Origin: Crocinitomicaceae bacterium | Lineage (GTDB): Bacteria > Bacteroidota > Bacteroidia > Flavobacteriales_D > Crocinitomicaceae | Length of the DNA: 6,887 nucleotides | Reading direction: 5' to 3' | Assembly: GCA_027084145.1 (NCBI GenBank) | Contig: JALWLM010000147.1 | Location: forward strand, 1-6,887 | Shown here: piece after piece, positions 1-6,864 of the stretch | How positions within the stretch are numbered: the first letter of the stretch is position 1 | Layout: every line of letters starts with the position of its first letter | Notes under the pieces: model-generated | What the model saw: only the letters and a program-made list of their open reading frames with translations | Database searches by the model: none | Told to the model about the DNA's origin: nothing | Program-made: the position numbers and the translations under genes

Positions 1-575
1 GACCAACTAACAGCTTGACCTCCAGTTTCATTTAATGTCAATGTCTGACCTGAACAAATAGGTCCGTTATTCGTAGCTACAACCGTAGGTTGAGGATTAA
101 TCGTTACTGTAACAGGTTGAATAGATGTACAACCTCCACCAATATCTAATTGAATATAGTAAGTCCCCGAAGTGGAAACTGCATTCGGATTAGCTAATGG
201 AGTTGTTGCCGTTGCATCCGTCCAATAAGTCAATGTCCCTGCATCTGAACCTGCTGTAACCGCTGGTGCTGTTAAATCAACGGTACCCGGTGAACAAACT
301 GCAGACGGATTCGTAATCACTAAGTTTGGAGACGGAACAACTGTTACCGTAATAGGAATTCTAAAAGTCCCCGGACAAACTCCTACATAATAAGTAATTG
401 TTGATGTCAAAGATGGTGTTGTAAAACTTGTTCCTGTCGCTATTGACGCTCCTCCGAATTGTTGTGTATACCAGTTAACAGAACTCCCTGCAGGAAGCGT
501 ACCTGTCACTGTCACCGAGAGTGTTACACTATTTCCCGAACAAATGGTTGTATCTGTTACTGTAAGATCATACAC
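1..575 (-). repeat. Tandem Ig-like protein repeats (two complete, a third cut by the edge)
   Basis: These are protein-level repeats within the adhesin-like gene. Each begins with a strand ending in a Cys (ICSG, VCSPG, ICSG) and runs to a YY-containing strand with a second Cys. First Cys residues are at 555, 637 and 717, a period of 80-82 residues. In both complete repeats the second Cys follows exactly 55 residues later (610 and 692), which suggests one disulfide per domain. The repeats have diverged at the DNA level, so this is an old array. The number of further repeats beyond the edge is unknown. Confidence 0.7.
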
Positions 576-2204
576 CGGTGTTGAAAGAGAAGAAGTTCCT
601 GTTGCTCCAGCTGTTGCTCCATTAGGAGGAAAGTTAGATACATGTGATGAGTTTGTAACACCATTCATCCCCCCTGATACATCTTGAATAGGAGAACCTG
701 ATGTGAAAGCAATTGCTCCACCTGTACCTCCTCCACCCGGGCCACTCGCTTCATCAGGTGCAAAAGGAGATAAATAAGACAGTTGCTGATCTCCTCCTTT
801 TCCTCCTTTTGCTTCTAAAGTAATTGTTGAAGGCAATGGGTTTATATTTTCTATTCTTATCCATCCTCCTGCTCCACCTCCTCCTGCTCCATCTACTCCT
901 CTACGAGGTTTTGAAAAACTAGGTGCTCCATTGGTCGGATTAGAGTTTTGTCCTGCCGCTCCATTGACTTCTATTTTTCCGCTTCCTAGAATATTTCCAT
1001 AGCAAGTAATGTACACAAGTCCTCCTCCTCTACCTCCGGCTCCTCCTTCATCCGTATCTTGATCTCCGGACCCTCCACCTCCTCCAAAAAATATTCTTGA
1101 AGGATCATATGTAAGTGGATGTCCTCCCCTTCCCCCATTGGTTTTCCTCGCATCTCCTCCCCAAGCAGTTTGCCTCGGTCCCAGCGTCAATTCATTCATG
1201 TCATTATCCGAAATAGCATAACCTCCCCGTCCTCCTCCCGGAGAACTAACACCTCCGATTGGCGGATTTTCTAAATTCCATACACTGACATATCCTTGAG
1301 GAACTCCATTCCCAGTATAAGTCCCCGTACCAATATTAGAACCTCCTCCACCTCCACAATTCGTGTAACCTGCTCCACCCCCTCCATTTGCCGCTCCTGA
1401 AATACCATATCTGGAATAGATTGCATCATACTCTGCATGATATCCATAAATTCCTTCTCCTTTTTCCGAACCCTCTTGTGGGTCATAAGTTCCTAAATAA
1501 GTGACATTATTCGGCTGATTAGGATCCCCATAATTTCCGTTTGGATCTAATTGCCCTCCTCGAAATCCATAACCTGAAGCGCTAATAGAAGATCCGGAAT
1601 TAATCGTAATATCATTTTCTACTTCAATAGCAACAACTCCCCCCACTTGTCCATTCCATGTAACAGGAATAATTGAATTTACCCCTCCTGAAACGGTTAA
1701 ATCCGTAAATCTAGGCACCCTAACAATTTGAACATGACCCGATGCTGTGTAGTTATTTTTTAAACCACATTGAAGTGAGATTGTATTTCCTCCCGACACC
1801 CCTTGAACTTCTACTTGTTCAAACTTTCCTGCATTATTATAATTTGTAACCGCTCCCCATTTTTCTATATGATTCCACCAATCTGTATATCCTGTAGGAA
1901 TAGTGTATGTTCCTCCCCATGAAGTAACGGTATAAGTTTCCACGGAAATATCCACCCCTTGCATCTGTATAATCAACAATAAATCTCCGGCAGCCAAAGG
2001 TGTACCGAAAACACCTCCTGTCATACTGTTATTGTTTACAGTAATTGTTGTTGCTCCTGCTGAAGCATCTGCAGTCAAATAAGTATAGGTATTGACAACG
2101 TTATTTTGTGTTGCTGCTGTATAACTCCCGTCCTTTCCTCTTTGAGAAAAAGACAAAAAGTAAAAGCCAAATAACATTAATGTTAAAAATATTTTGTTTT
2201 TCAT
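1..2204 (-). CDS. Secreted adhesin-like protein: Gly-rich region plus Ig-like repeats (C-terminus cut by window edge)
   Basis: The reading frame is open from ATG at 2204 to the window edge: 734 codons plus two bases, no stop seen. Residues 1-20 are a Sec signal peptide (MKNK, a hydrophobic run, then SFS before Q21), so the product is exported. Residues about 25-250 form a beta-rich head with a 'GGVVAIEVENDITI' segment of a kind seen in Bacteroidota surface proteins. Residues about 270-497 are very Gly-rich with many GGGG runs. From about 544 onward Ig-like repeats follow, with Cys pairs 555/610 and 637/692 and a third repeat starting with Cys 717. In this phylum such proteins usually end in a type IX secretion C-terminal signal; that part lies outside the window, so the export route is inferred. 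A role in adhesion, gliding or matrix formation is plausible but unproven. No specific gene name is recognised. The gene lies 71 bases downstream of the Crp/Fnr gene on the same strand. Confidence 0.85.
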   Translation of the reverse strand, partial: MKNKIFLTLMLFGFYFLSFSQRGKDGSYTAATQNNVVNTYTYLTADASAGATTITVNNNSMTGGVFGTPLAAGDLLLIIQMQGVDISVETYTVTSWGGTYTIPTGYTDWWNHIEKWGAVTNYNNAGKFEQVEVQGVSGGNTISLQCGLKNNYTASGHVQIVRVPRFTDLTVSGGVNSIIPVTWNGQVGGVVAIEVENDITINSGSSISASGYGFRGGQLDPNGNYGDPNQPNNVTYLGTYDPQEGSEKGEGIYGYHAEYDAIYSRYGISGAANGGGGAGYTNCGGGGGSNIGTGTYTGNGVPQGYVSVWNLENPPIGGVSSPGGGRGGYAISDNDMNELTLGPRQTAWGGDARKTNGGRGGHPLTYDPSRIFFGGGGGSGDQDTDEGGAGGRGGGLVYITCYGNILGSGKIEVNGAAGQNSNPTNGAPSFSKPRRGVDGAGGGGAGGWIRIENINPLPSTITLEAKGGKGGDQQLSYLSPFAPDEASGPGGGGTGGAIAFTSGSPIQDVSGGMNGVTNSSHVSNFPPNGATAGATGTSSLSTPVYDLTVTDTTICSGNSVTLSVTVTGTLPAGSSVNWYTQQFGGASIATGTSFTTPSLTSTITYYVGVCPGTFRIPITVTVVPSPNLVITNPSAVCSPGTVDLTAPAVTAGSDAGTLTYWTDATATTPLANPNAVSTSGTYYIQLDIGGGCTSIQPVTVTINPQPTVVATNNGPICSGQTLTLNETGGQAVSW
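864..891. repeat. Two 13-base direct repeats in the Gly-rich coding region
   Basis: The 13-base sequence TCCTCCTGCTCCA occurs at 864-876 and again at 879-891, two bases apart. On the coding (minus) strand it encodes GAGGGGAGG in the Gly-rich part of the adhesin-like protein. The surrounding sequence is full of TCC triplets. It probably reflects repetitive glycine and alanine codons and need not be a separate element. Confidence 0.6.
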
Positions 2205-2275
2205 TTTTCAGCTAATCTTTTACATCATTGGAAAACACGATAAAAATTATAAAAAGGTTGCTTCGAGTTTAAAAT

Positions 2276-2974
2276 TTAATACATTCTCACTCTTCTTAAT
2301 AATTCTTCTTTATTTAAAATCTCTATTTTTCTTCCATGTGTTTGAATCACATTTTCTTCTTTAAGCTCTTTTAACAAACGAATTAATGTTTCTGTTGCTG
2401 TTCCTACAAAGTTAGCCAAATCTTCCCTCGAAAAGTTGATCATATCCCCATTGTAGATATCATCTAAAAAAAGCAAAGAATATGCGACACGTTCTCGAAC
2501 ATGTTTTTGGGCCATGCTTGTCAATAAATCAGCCCTATAAGCCAATTCCGAAGAAAGTTCTTTCAATATTGTTCTACGAAGTGTTTTATTATTATCTACA
2601 AGATTAAAAAAACTATCAGAATCTATAAAACAAATATTACAATCTTCCAAAGCAGTAGCTGATACATTGTATTTATCCTCGCTAAACATTGCTCGAAATC
2701 CAACAATTTCTCCCTCTTTCGCAATATGAATTATCTGTTCTTTCCCTTCTTCACCTACTTTATAAATCTTTACTTTCCCTTTATTCAAACAATAAACACC
2801 TCTTGGCACCCCTCCATCATGAAACAACTCTTCTCCTTTTTCTACATTGATCATTTTTTTAACCTTATTGACCTCTTCCAATTCCATATCCGTCATCGCC
2901 TTAAAAGGTGTACAATCTCTAATTTCACATTCTTGACACATAATGTTACCGGGAGTATATTGATGTTTTTTCAT
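2276..2974 (-). CDS. Crp/Fnr-family regulator, candidate oxygen-sensing Fnr type
   Basis: This 232-residue cytoplasmic transcription factor has the Crp/Fnr layout: cyclic-nucleotide-binding-like beta-roll (about 30-125), long dimerisation helix (about 128-155), and C-terminal winged helix-turn-helix (about 160-228, 'FSREDLANFVGTATETLIRLL'-type helices). Cys 13, 16 and 21 near the N-terminus (CQEC, then DCTPF) resemble the E. coli FNR segment CQDC...LCIPF, which binds an oxygen-labile 4Fe-4S cluster. Cys 115 (ALEDCNIC) aligns with FNR Cys122 (ALETSMVC). Oxygen sensing is therefore plausible, but the spacing from the second to third Cys is four residues instead of five. In the recognition helix Glu195 and Arg199 match FNR Glu209 and Arg213, whereas Ile198 replaces Ser212. 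It is divergent from hemN, which together with a CcoI-type ATPase is a classic Fnr target set. The family call is firm; the iron-sulfur role is inferred. ATG at 2974 is the only start that includes the Cys cluster with a sensible leader. Confidence 0.9.
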   Translation of the reverse strand: MKKHQYTPGNIMCQECEIRDCTPFKAMTDMELEEVNKVKKMINVEKGEELFHDGGVPRGVYCLNKGKVKIYKVGEEGKEQIIHIAKEGEIVGFRAMFSEDKYNVSATALEDCNICFIDSDSFFNLVDNNKTLRRTILKELSSELAYRADLLTSMAQKHVRERVAYSLLFLDDIYNGDMINFSREDLANFVGTATETLIRLLKELKEENVIQTHGRKIEILNKEELLRRVRMY

Positions 2975-2991
2975 TGTTCATATTTATATAT

Positions 2992-2999
2992 CAAATATA
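2992..2999 (-). promoter_or_regulatory. Candidate Bacteroidota -7 box for the Crp/Fnr gene
   Basis: On the minus strand the sequence reads TATATTTG, an exact match to the Bacteroidota sigma-ABfr consensus TAnnTTTG, ending 17 bases before the ATG. No good TTTG -33 element is visible at the usual distance, so the promoter may be weak or activator-dependent. The box overlaps an AT-rich inverted repeat, ATATTT-N7-AAATAT at 2980-2998, which could be an autoregulatory site but could equally be chance in such AT-rich DNA. Confidence 0.5.
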
Positions 3000-3043
3000 C
3001 TAAAATATCACTTACATTACCTTTATGTTTCATATTTCTTAGC

Positions 3044-3051
3044 TACATTTG
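3044..3051 (+). promoter_or_regulatory. Candidate Bacteroidota -7 box for hemN-ccoI
   Basis: TACATTTG matches the consensus TAnnTTTG exactly and ends 18 bases before the hemN GTG. Transcription would start at roughly 3056-3058, giving a leader of about 12-14 bases, which is compatible with the SD-independent initiation common in this phylum. No convincing -33 TTTG is seen around 3020-3025, and I found no TGA-N6-TCA operator in this intergenic region. Confidence 0.5.
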
Positions 3052-3069
3052 CAGTAAATTTATATCATT

Positions 3070-4431
3070 GTGGATGACCTCATCAAAAAATATAATGTAC
3101 CGGGACCTCGATACACATCTTATCCAACGGTTCCTTTTTGGCAAAAGCCGGAGTTAAAGTTATCAGAATGGCGTGATACAATTAAACGGAATGAGTCTTT
3201 TTTCAAAGACAATGATATTAGTCTGTACATCCATCTCCCTTATTGCGAAAGTTTATGCACATTTTGTGGATGTCATAAAAGAATCACAAAAAACCATTCG
3301 GTAGAAGAGCCTTATATTGATGCTGTCATTAAAGAATGGAAGCTTTATCAAAAACTTTTTAATTCAAAAAAAAATATTAAAGAGTTACACTTTGGAGGAG
3401 GAACACCTACTTTTTTTCAGGCTGATGAACTTATACGACTACTAAAAAATATTTTTGATTCAGATCAAATTGATCCGGAAAATACGGAGTTAAGTTTTGA
3501 AGCTCATCCCAACAACACCACTAAAGAGCATCTAACTAAACTCTATACATTTGGGTTTAGAAGATTGAGTTTAGGGGTTCAGGATTATAGTCCTTTAGTG
3601 CAAAAAGCGATCAATCGAATACAACCTTTTGAACAAGTGAAATCTGTTCATGATTTTGCTCGTAAAATCGGATATACTTCTATAAGTCACGACCTTGTTT
3701 TTGGTCTTCCAAAACAAAAATTAGATGATATTATTGACACTGTCAAGAAAACAATTGAGTTAAAACCGGATAGAATAGCCCTATATAGTTATGCCCATGT
3801 CCCATGGATTAAAGGAAATGGACAAAGAGGTTTTGATGAATCCGATTTACCAAAAGACAATGAAAAAAGACAACTTTATGAAGTTGCAAAAAAAATGTTA
3901 GAAGACGAAGGATATATCGAAATAGGAATGGATCACTTCGCTCTACCTCATGATAATTTAGCCATTGCTTTTAAGAACAAAACACTCCATCGGAATTTCA
4001 TGGGGTACACGACTCAAAATACAAACTTTCTACTAGGACTCGGCATGTCTGCGATATCTGACAGTTGGTTTGGTTTCGCTCAAAATAATAAATCTGTAGA
4101 AGGATATAAAGAATTGATTGAACAAAATCAAATTCCAATCTTCAGAGGACATATTTTATCTGATTTAGATTTAGAAATTAGAAAATACATTCTTGACTTA
4201 ATGTGTCATTTTGAAACAACGTTCAAAGAAGATTCTAAATACAAAAAACTTCACCGAGAAATTATTGAAAGATTACAAGAAATGGTCAATGACGGATTGG
4301 TGAAAATAGAGAATAATAAGGTTATTATTACTGACAAAGGAATTCCTTTTGTTAGAAATTGCTGCATGGCTTTCGATCAAGACCTTCCTCGAGAAGGAGA
4401 AAGAAAAAACTTATTTTCAAAAACAATATGA
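3070..4431 (+). CDS. hemN: Oxygen-independent coproporphyrinogen III dehydrogenase (radical SAM)
   Basis: This cytoplasmic enzyme oxidatively decarboxylates coproporphyrinogen III to protoporphyrinogen IX using S-adenosylmethionine, the oxygen-free step of heme synthesis. Visible signatures are the N-terminal PGPRYTSYPT segment (residues 11-20), the HemN-type radical SAM motif CX3CX2CXC (Cys 59, 63, 66, 68) with the family Tyr53 six residues before it, GGGTPT at 109-114, Glu144 in 'FEAHPNN', and a C-terminal HemN domain from about 360. The length of 453 residues is close to E. coli HemN (457). The start is GTG at 3070: the frame is closed by TAA at 3055-3057, no in-frame ATG lies between, and homologues begin a residue or so before this 'LIKKYNVPGPRY' stretch. 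No Shine-Dalgarno is present. The gene is divergent from the Fnr-like gene and overlaps the next gene by four bases, so it is probably induced at low oxygen together with it. Confidence 0.96.
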   Translation: MDDLIKKYNVPGPRYTSYPTVPFWQKPELKLSEWRDTIKRNESFFKDNDISLYIHLPYCESLCTFCGCHKRITKNHSVEEPYIDAVIKEWKLYQKLFNSKKNIKELHFGGGTPTFFQADELIRLLKNIFDSDQIDPENTELSFEAHPNNTTKEHLTKLYTFGFRRLSLGVQDYSPLVQKAINRIQPFEQVKSVHDFARKIGYTSISHDLVFGLPKQKLDDIIDTVKKTIELKPDRIALYSYAHVPWIKGNGQRGFDESDLPKDNEKRQLYEVAKKMLEDEGYIEIGMDHFALPHDNLAIAFKNKTLHRNFMGYTTQNTNFLLGLGMSAISDSWFGFAQNNKSVEGYKELIEQNQIPIFRGHILSDLDLEIRKYILDLMCHFETTFKEDSKYKKLHREIIERLQEMVNDGLVKIENNKVIITDKGIPFVRNCCMAFDQDLPREGERKNLFSKTI

Positions 4432-6779
4432 ATTCAAACAGTTGCCATCATTGCGGCGATGAAATTATTGGGAAAAGTGTTGATTTCGACAATAAACACT
4501 TCTGTTGCAATGGTTGTAAAACGGTTTATCAACTGCTATCTGAATCTGATCTCTCTCAATTTTATACATTAGAAAAGCAAGCAGGAAAGAGGCCTAAAAA
4601 CATAAATAGTTCTAAATTTCTATTCTTAGATATCGAAGAAATTCAAAAGAAATTTATTGATTTTGAAGATGAAAACAATATTCATACAACTTTATTCCTT
4701 CCCGAAATACATTGCACATCTTGCATTTATCTTTTGGAAAATATTGACAAAATCATACCTGAAGTTAAATCTTGCCAAGTAAATTTTACTAAAAGAGAAG
4801 CGAACATCATTTTTAACAAGTCATTAAAATTTTCAGAATTAGCACTAACACTTGCTAAAATCGGATATGAACCAAATTTTGGTAATAAATCTGAAGTTAA
4901 TAAAAAATCAACACACCAATTTCTTTATAAACTGGGTATAGCCGGATTTGCTTTTGGAAGTATCATGCTTTGGACTTTCCCTGAGTACATGGGAATAAAA
5001 GAAACTAACCCCGAGATTCAACGTTTTTCCGCCTTCTTGTCTTTTTTAGTCTCCATCCCTGTAGTCTTATTTTCAGCTAGAGATTATTTTATTTCCGCTT
5101 TTAAAGCTATTCGATACAAAAGCATCAACTTAGACGTTCCTATATCTATCGGAATCACTGCGCTATATTTAAAAAGTTGTTATGAAGTCTTTTTTCATGG
5201 AAGCACGGGATACATGGATAGTTTTGCCGGTTTTATCTTTTTCTTACTGATTGGAAAATGGTTTCAAGGAAAAACCTATCAATCACTCTCTTTTGATAGA
5301 GATTACACGTCTTACTTCCCTGTTGCTGTTACAAAAAAGGACAAAAATAACCAAGAGCAAATTATTGAAATAGACCAATTAAATCCCGGAGATGTTATTA
5401 TCATTAAAAATCAAGAAATTATCCCGTGTGATGCCATACTTCAATCTAAAGAAGCTCAAATCGATTACAGTTTTGTCAGCGGTGAATCACTACCTGTTGC
5501 TAAAGAAAAAGGAGCGCTTATTTATGCCGGAGGTAAACTTATTGGGAAACAATCTGAGTTTATTGTCCATCGAAAAAGTCGCCGTAGTCATTTAATACAA
5601 CTGTGGGATAAAAGCTCTTCTTCAAAAAATGAGACCAAACAAAAAGAAGAGAAAATATCAGCTATATTTCTAAAAGGTTTATTATTTACTGCAGCATTAA
5701 GTGCTTTAGCTTGGTATTTCATCAACCCTTATAGAATCATTGAAATTGTTGTAGCGGTATTGATTGTTGCTTGTCCATGTGCTCTTGCCTTATCCCGTCC
5801 CTTCTCCTATGGAAGCATTATGAGGAAATTAGGTCACAATGGACTGTACCTCAAAAACATCAATGTTATTGATCAACTCAACCAAACAACCGATATTGTC
5901 TTTGATAAAACAGGAACTTTAACCACCGGAAGTTCGGAAGATGTCCACTTTAAAGGTCATAAACTTTCAGAAAAAGAGAAAGAATTTATTCTACTTGCCA
6001 CAAACTCTTCCACTCATCCATTATCCCGTTCTATTGTTAAATTTCTTAAAAATGACGGGGTTGTTACAAACAAAGAAATTGATGATTTTCAAGAAATTGA
6101 AGGAAGTGGTATTATATGTATCATTGAAGGAAATACTCTAAAAATAGGAAAAGCGTCTTTTGTCAGAATTCAACAAAACTTTGATAGAAATGAAATTAAT
6201 ACACATATTTCCATTAACGGGGAATATCTTGGTCGATTTGTTTTCCAATCTAAATTCAGACCCGGTGTTATTGATTTACTCAACCGGCTAACAAATCTGT
6301 ATAAAATTCATATCCTTTCAGGGGACAAAGACACAGACAAAACTATTTTACAACAAAAGGTACCCAAATTAAAAGAGCTACATTTTAGACAAAACCCGAT
6401 AGACAAATTAAATTACATTAAAAAACTAAAATCAAACAATGCAAAAATCACTATGGTTGGTGATGGTCTTAATGATGCGGGTGCATTAGATGAAGCACAT
6501 ACAGGAATAGCTGTTTCCGAAGATATTTTCAGGTTTTCACCAAAATCAGATGCAATACTAGACGCTAATAAAATATATAATCTGGATAGACTTTTGTCAA
6601 TATCTTCATTCACTTCTGTGATTATGAAATCATGCTACACCTTCTCTATTTTGTATAATTTCATTGGTTTGAGTTTTGCAATTACAGGTAATTTATCACC
6701 TTTAATTGCGGCTATATTAATGCCTATCAGCTCAATTACAATTGTACTGATCAGTAATTTAATGGCTAGATTGTCTTAA
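4428..6779 (+). CDS. ccoI: Copper-transporting P1B-type ATPase for cbb3 oxidase assembly (CcoI/FixI type)
   Basis: This inner-membrane P-type ATPase of 783 residues would export Cu(I) to the periplasm for cbb3 cytochrome oxidase maturation. Domains in order: an N-terminal Cys-rich metal-binding segment (Cys 6, 9, 26, 27, 30) typical of the CcoI branch; an HMA domain with HCTSC (Cys 96, 99); four membrane helices (about 167-280); an actuator domain with SGES at 351-354; helices 5 and 6 with the ion-binding CPC at 449-451; DKTGT with phosphorylated Asp493; His530-Pro531; GDGLND at 678-683; and two last helices carrying Tyr743-Asn744 and MPISS (765-769), the Cu(I)-type signature. The chosen start is ATG 4428, which overlaps the hemN stop as ATGA. 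An in-frame ATG at 4359 would add 23 basic residues encoded inside hemN and absent from the family. The cbb3 role rests on the N-terminal domain and the hemN/fnr context; a general copper exporter is the alternative. Confidence 0.92.
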   Translation: MNSNSCHHCGDEIIGKSVDFDNKHFCCNGCKTVYQLLSESDLSQFYTLEKQAGKRPKNINSSKFLFLDIEEIQKKFIDFEDENNIHTTLFLPEIHCTSCIYLLENIDKIIPEVKSCQVNFTKREANIIFNKSLKFSELALTLAKIGYEPNFGNKSEVNKKSTHQFLYKLGIAGFAFGSIMLWTFPEYMGIKETNPEIQRFSAFLSFLVSIPVVLFSARDYFISAFKAIRYKSINLDVPISIGITALYLKSCYEVFFHGSTGYMDSFAGFIFFLLIGKWFQGKTYQSLSFDRDYTSYFPVAVTKKDKNNQEQIIEIDQLNPGDVIIIKNQEIIPCDAILQSKEAQIDYSFVSGESLPVAKEKGALIYAGGKLIGKQSEFIVHRKSRRSHLIQLWDKSSSSKNETKQKEEKISAIFLKGLLFTAALSALAWYFINPYRIIEIVVAVLIVACPCALALSRPFSYGSIMRKLGHNGLYLKNINVIDQLNQTTDIVFDKTGTLTTGSSEDVHFKGHKLSEKEKEFILLATNSSTHPLSRSIVKFLKNDGVVTNKEIDDFQEIEGSGIICIIEGNTLKIGKASFVRIQQNFDRNEINTHISINGEYLGRFVFQSKFRPGVIDLLNRLTNLYKIHILSGDKDTDKTILQQKVPKLKELHFRQNPIDKLNYIKKLKSNNAKITMVGDGLNDAGALDEAHTGIAVSEDIFRFSPKSDAILDANKIYNLDRLLSISSFTSVIMKSCYTFSILYNFIGLSFAITGNLSPLIAAILMPISSITIVLISNLMARLS

Positions 6780-6790
6780 TCACTTTTTAA

Positions 6791-6802
6791 TGATATATCT
6801 CA
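6791..6802. promoter_or_regulatory. Candidate Crp/Fnr operator (TGA-N6-TCA)
   Basis: The sequence TGATATATCTCA has the TGA-N6-TCA half-site spacing shared by FNR and CRP operators, and extends to ATGA-t-ATAT-c-TCAT with one mismatched pair. Its centre (6796.5) lies about 42 bases before the start point predicted from a near-consensus -7 box (TAATTTAG, 6826-6833), the usual spacing for class II activation. The DNA is AT-rich, so a chance match is possible. Confidence 0.35.
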
Positions 6803-6825
6803 TATATAAATCGAATTTCATTTTA

Positions 6826-6833
6826 TAATTTAG
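6826..6833 (+). promoter_or_regulatory. Weak candidate -7 box for the gene entering at the right edge
   Basis: TAATTTAG differs from the Bacteroidota consensus TAnnTTTG at one fixed position. It sits 31 bases before the ATG at 6865. It is reported mainly because of its spacing to the palindrome at 6791-6802; alone it would be unremarkable in this AT-rich gap. Confidence 0.25.
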
Positions 6834-6864
6834 CACTTAAATTATCTGTAATACAAATAAAAAT

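Noticed and set aside
864..1090. Dense CCT/TCC triplets resembling a microsatellite or CRISPR-like repeat
   Set aside because: They are glycine codons of the adhesin-like gene in a continuous frame; there are no constant repeats with unique spacers.
1271..1486. 71-codon minus-strand frame within the adhesin-like gene
   Set aside because: It lies in another frame of the long open adhesin frame, which has a signal peptide and coherent domains; the short product has no recognisable feature.
3014..3033. Short inverted arms (ACAT-N7-ATGT, ATG-TTT-CAT) in the divergent intergenic region
   Set aside because: Arms of three or four bases are expected by chance in DNA this AT-rich, and none has TGA-N6-TCA spacing.
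3074..3076. ATG four bases after the hemN GTG
   Set aside because: It is out of frame with hemN; only the GTG at 3070 leads into the conserved PGPRYTSYPT segment.
2726..3157. 143-codon plus-strand frame across the regulator, the intergenic region and the start of hemN
   Set aside because: It is antisense to the Crp/Fnr gene and out of frame with hemN, and its Phe/Ile-rich composition is what antisense AT-rich coding DNA gives.
4359..4427. Upstream ATG that would lengthen the copper ATPase by 23 residues
   Set aside because: The extra residues are Arg/Lys-rich, lie entirely within hemN coding sequence and have no family counterpart; the ATGA overlap start at 4428 gives the expected N-terminus just before CHHCG.
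5392..6613. Short frames at 5392-5595, 5941-6141 and 6413-6613
   Set aside because: All lie inside the ATPase gene in other frames or on the opposite strand, overlapping its conserved catalytic domains.
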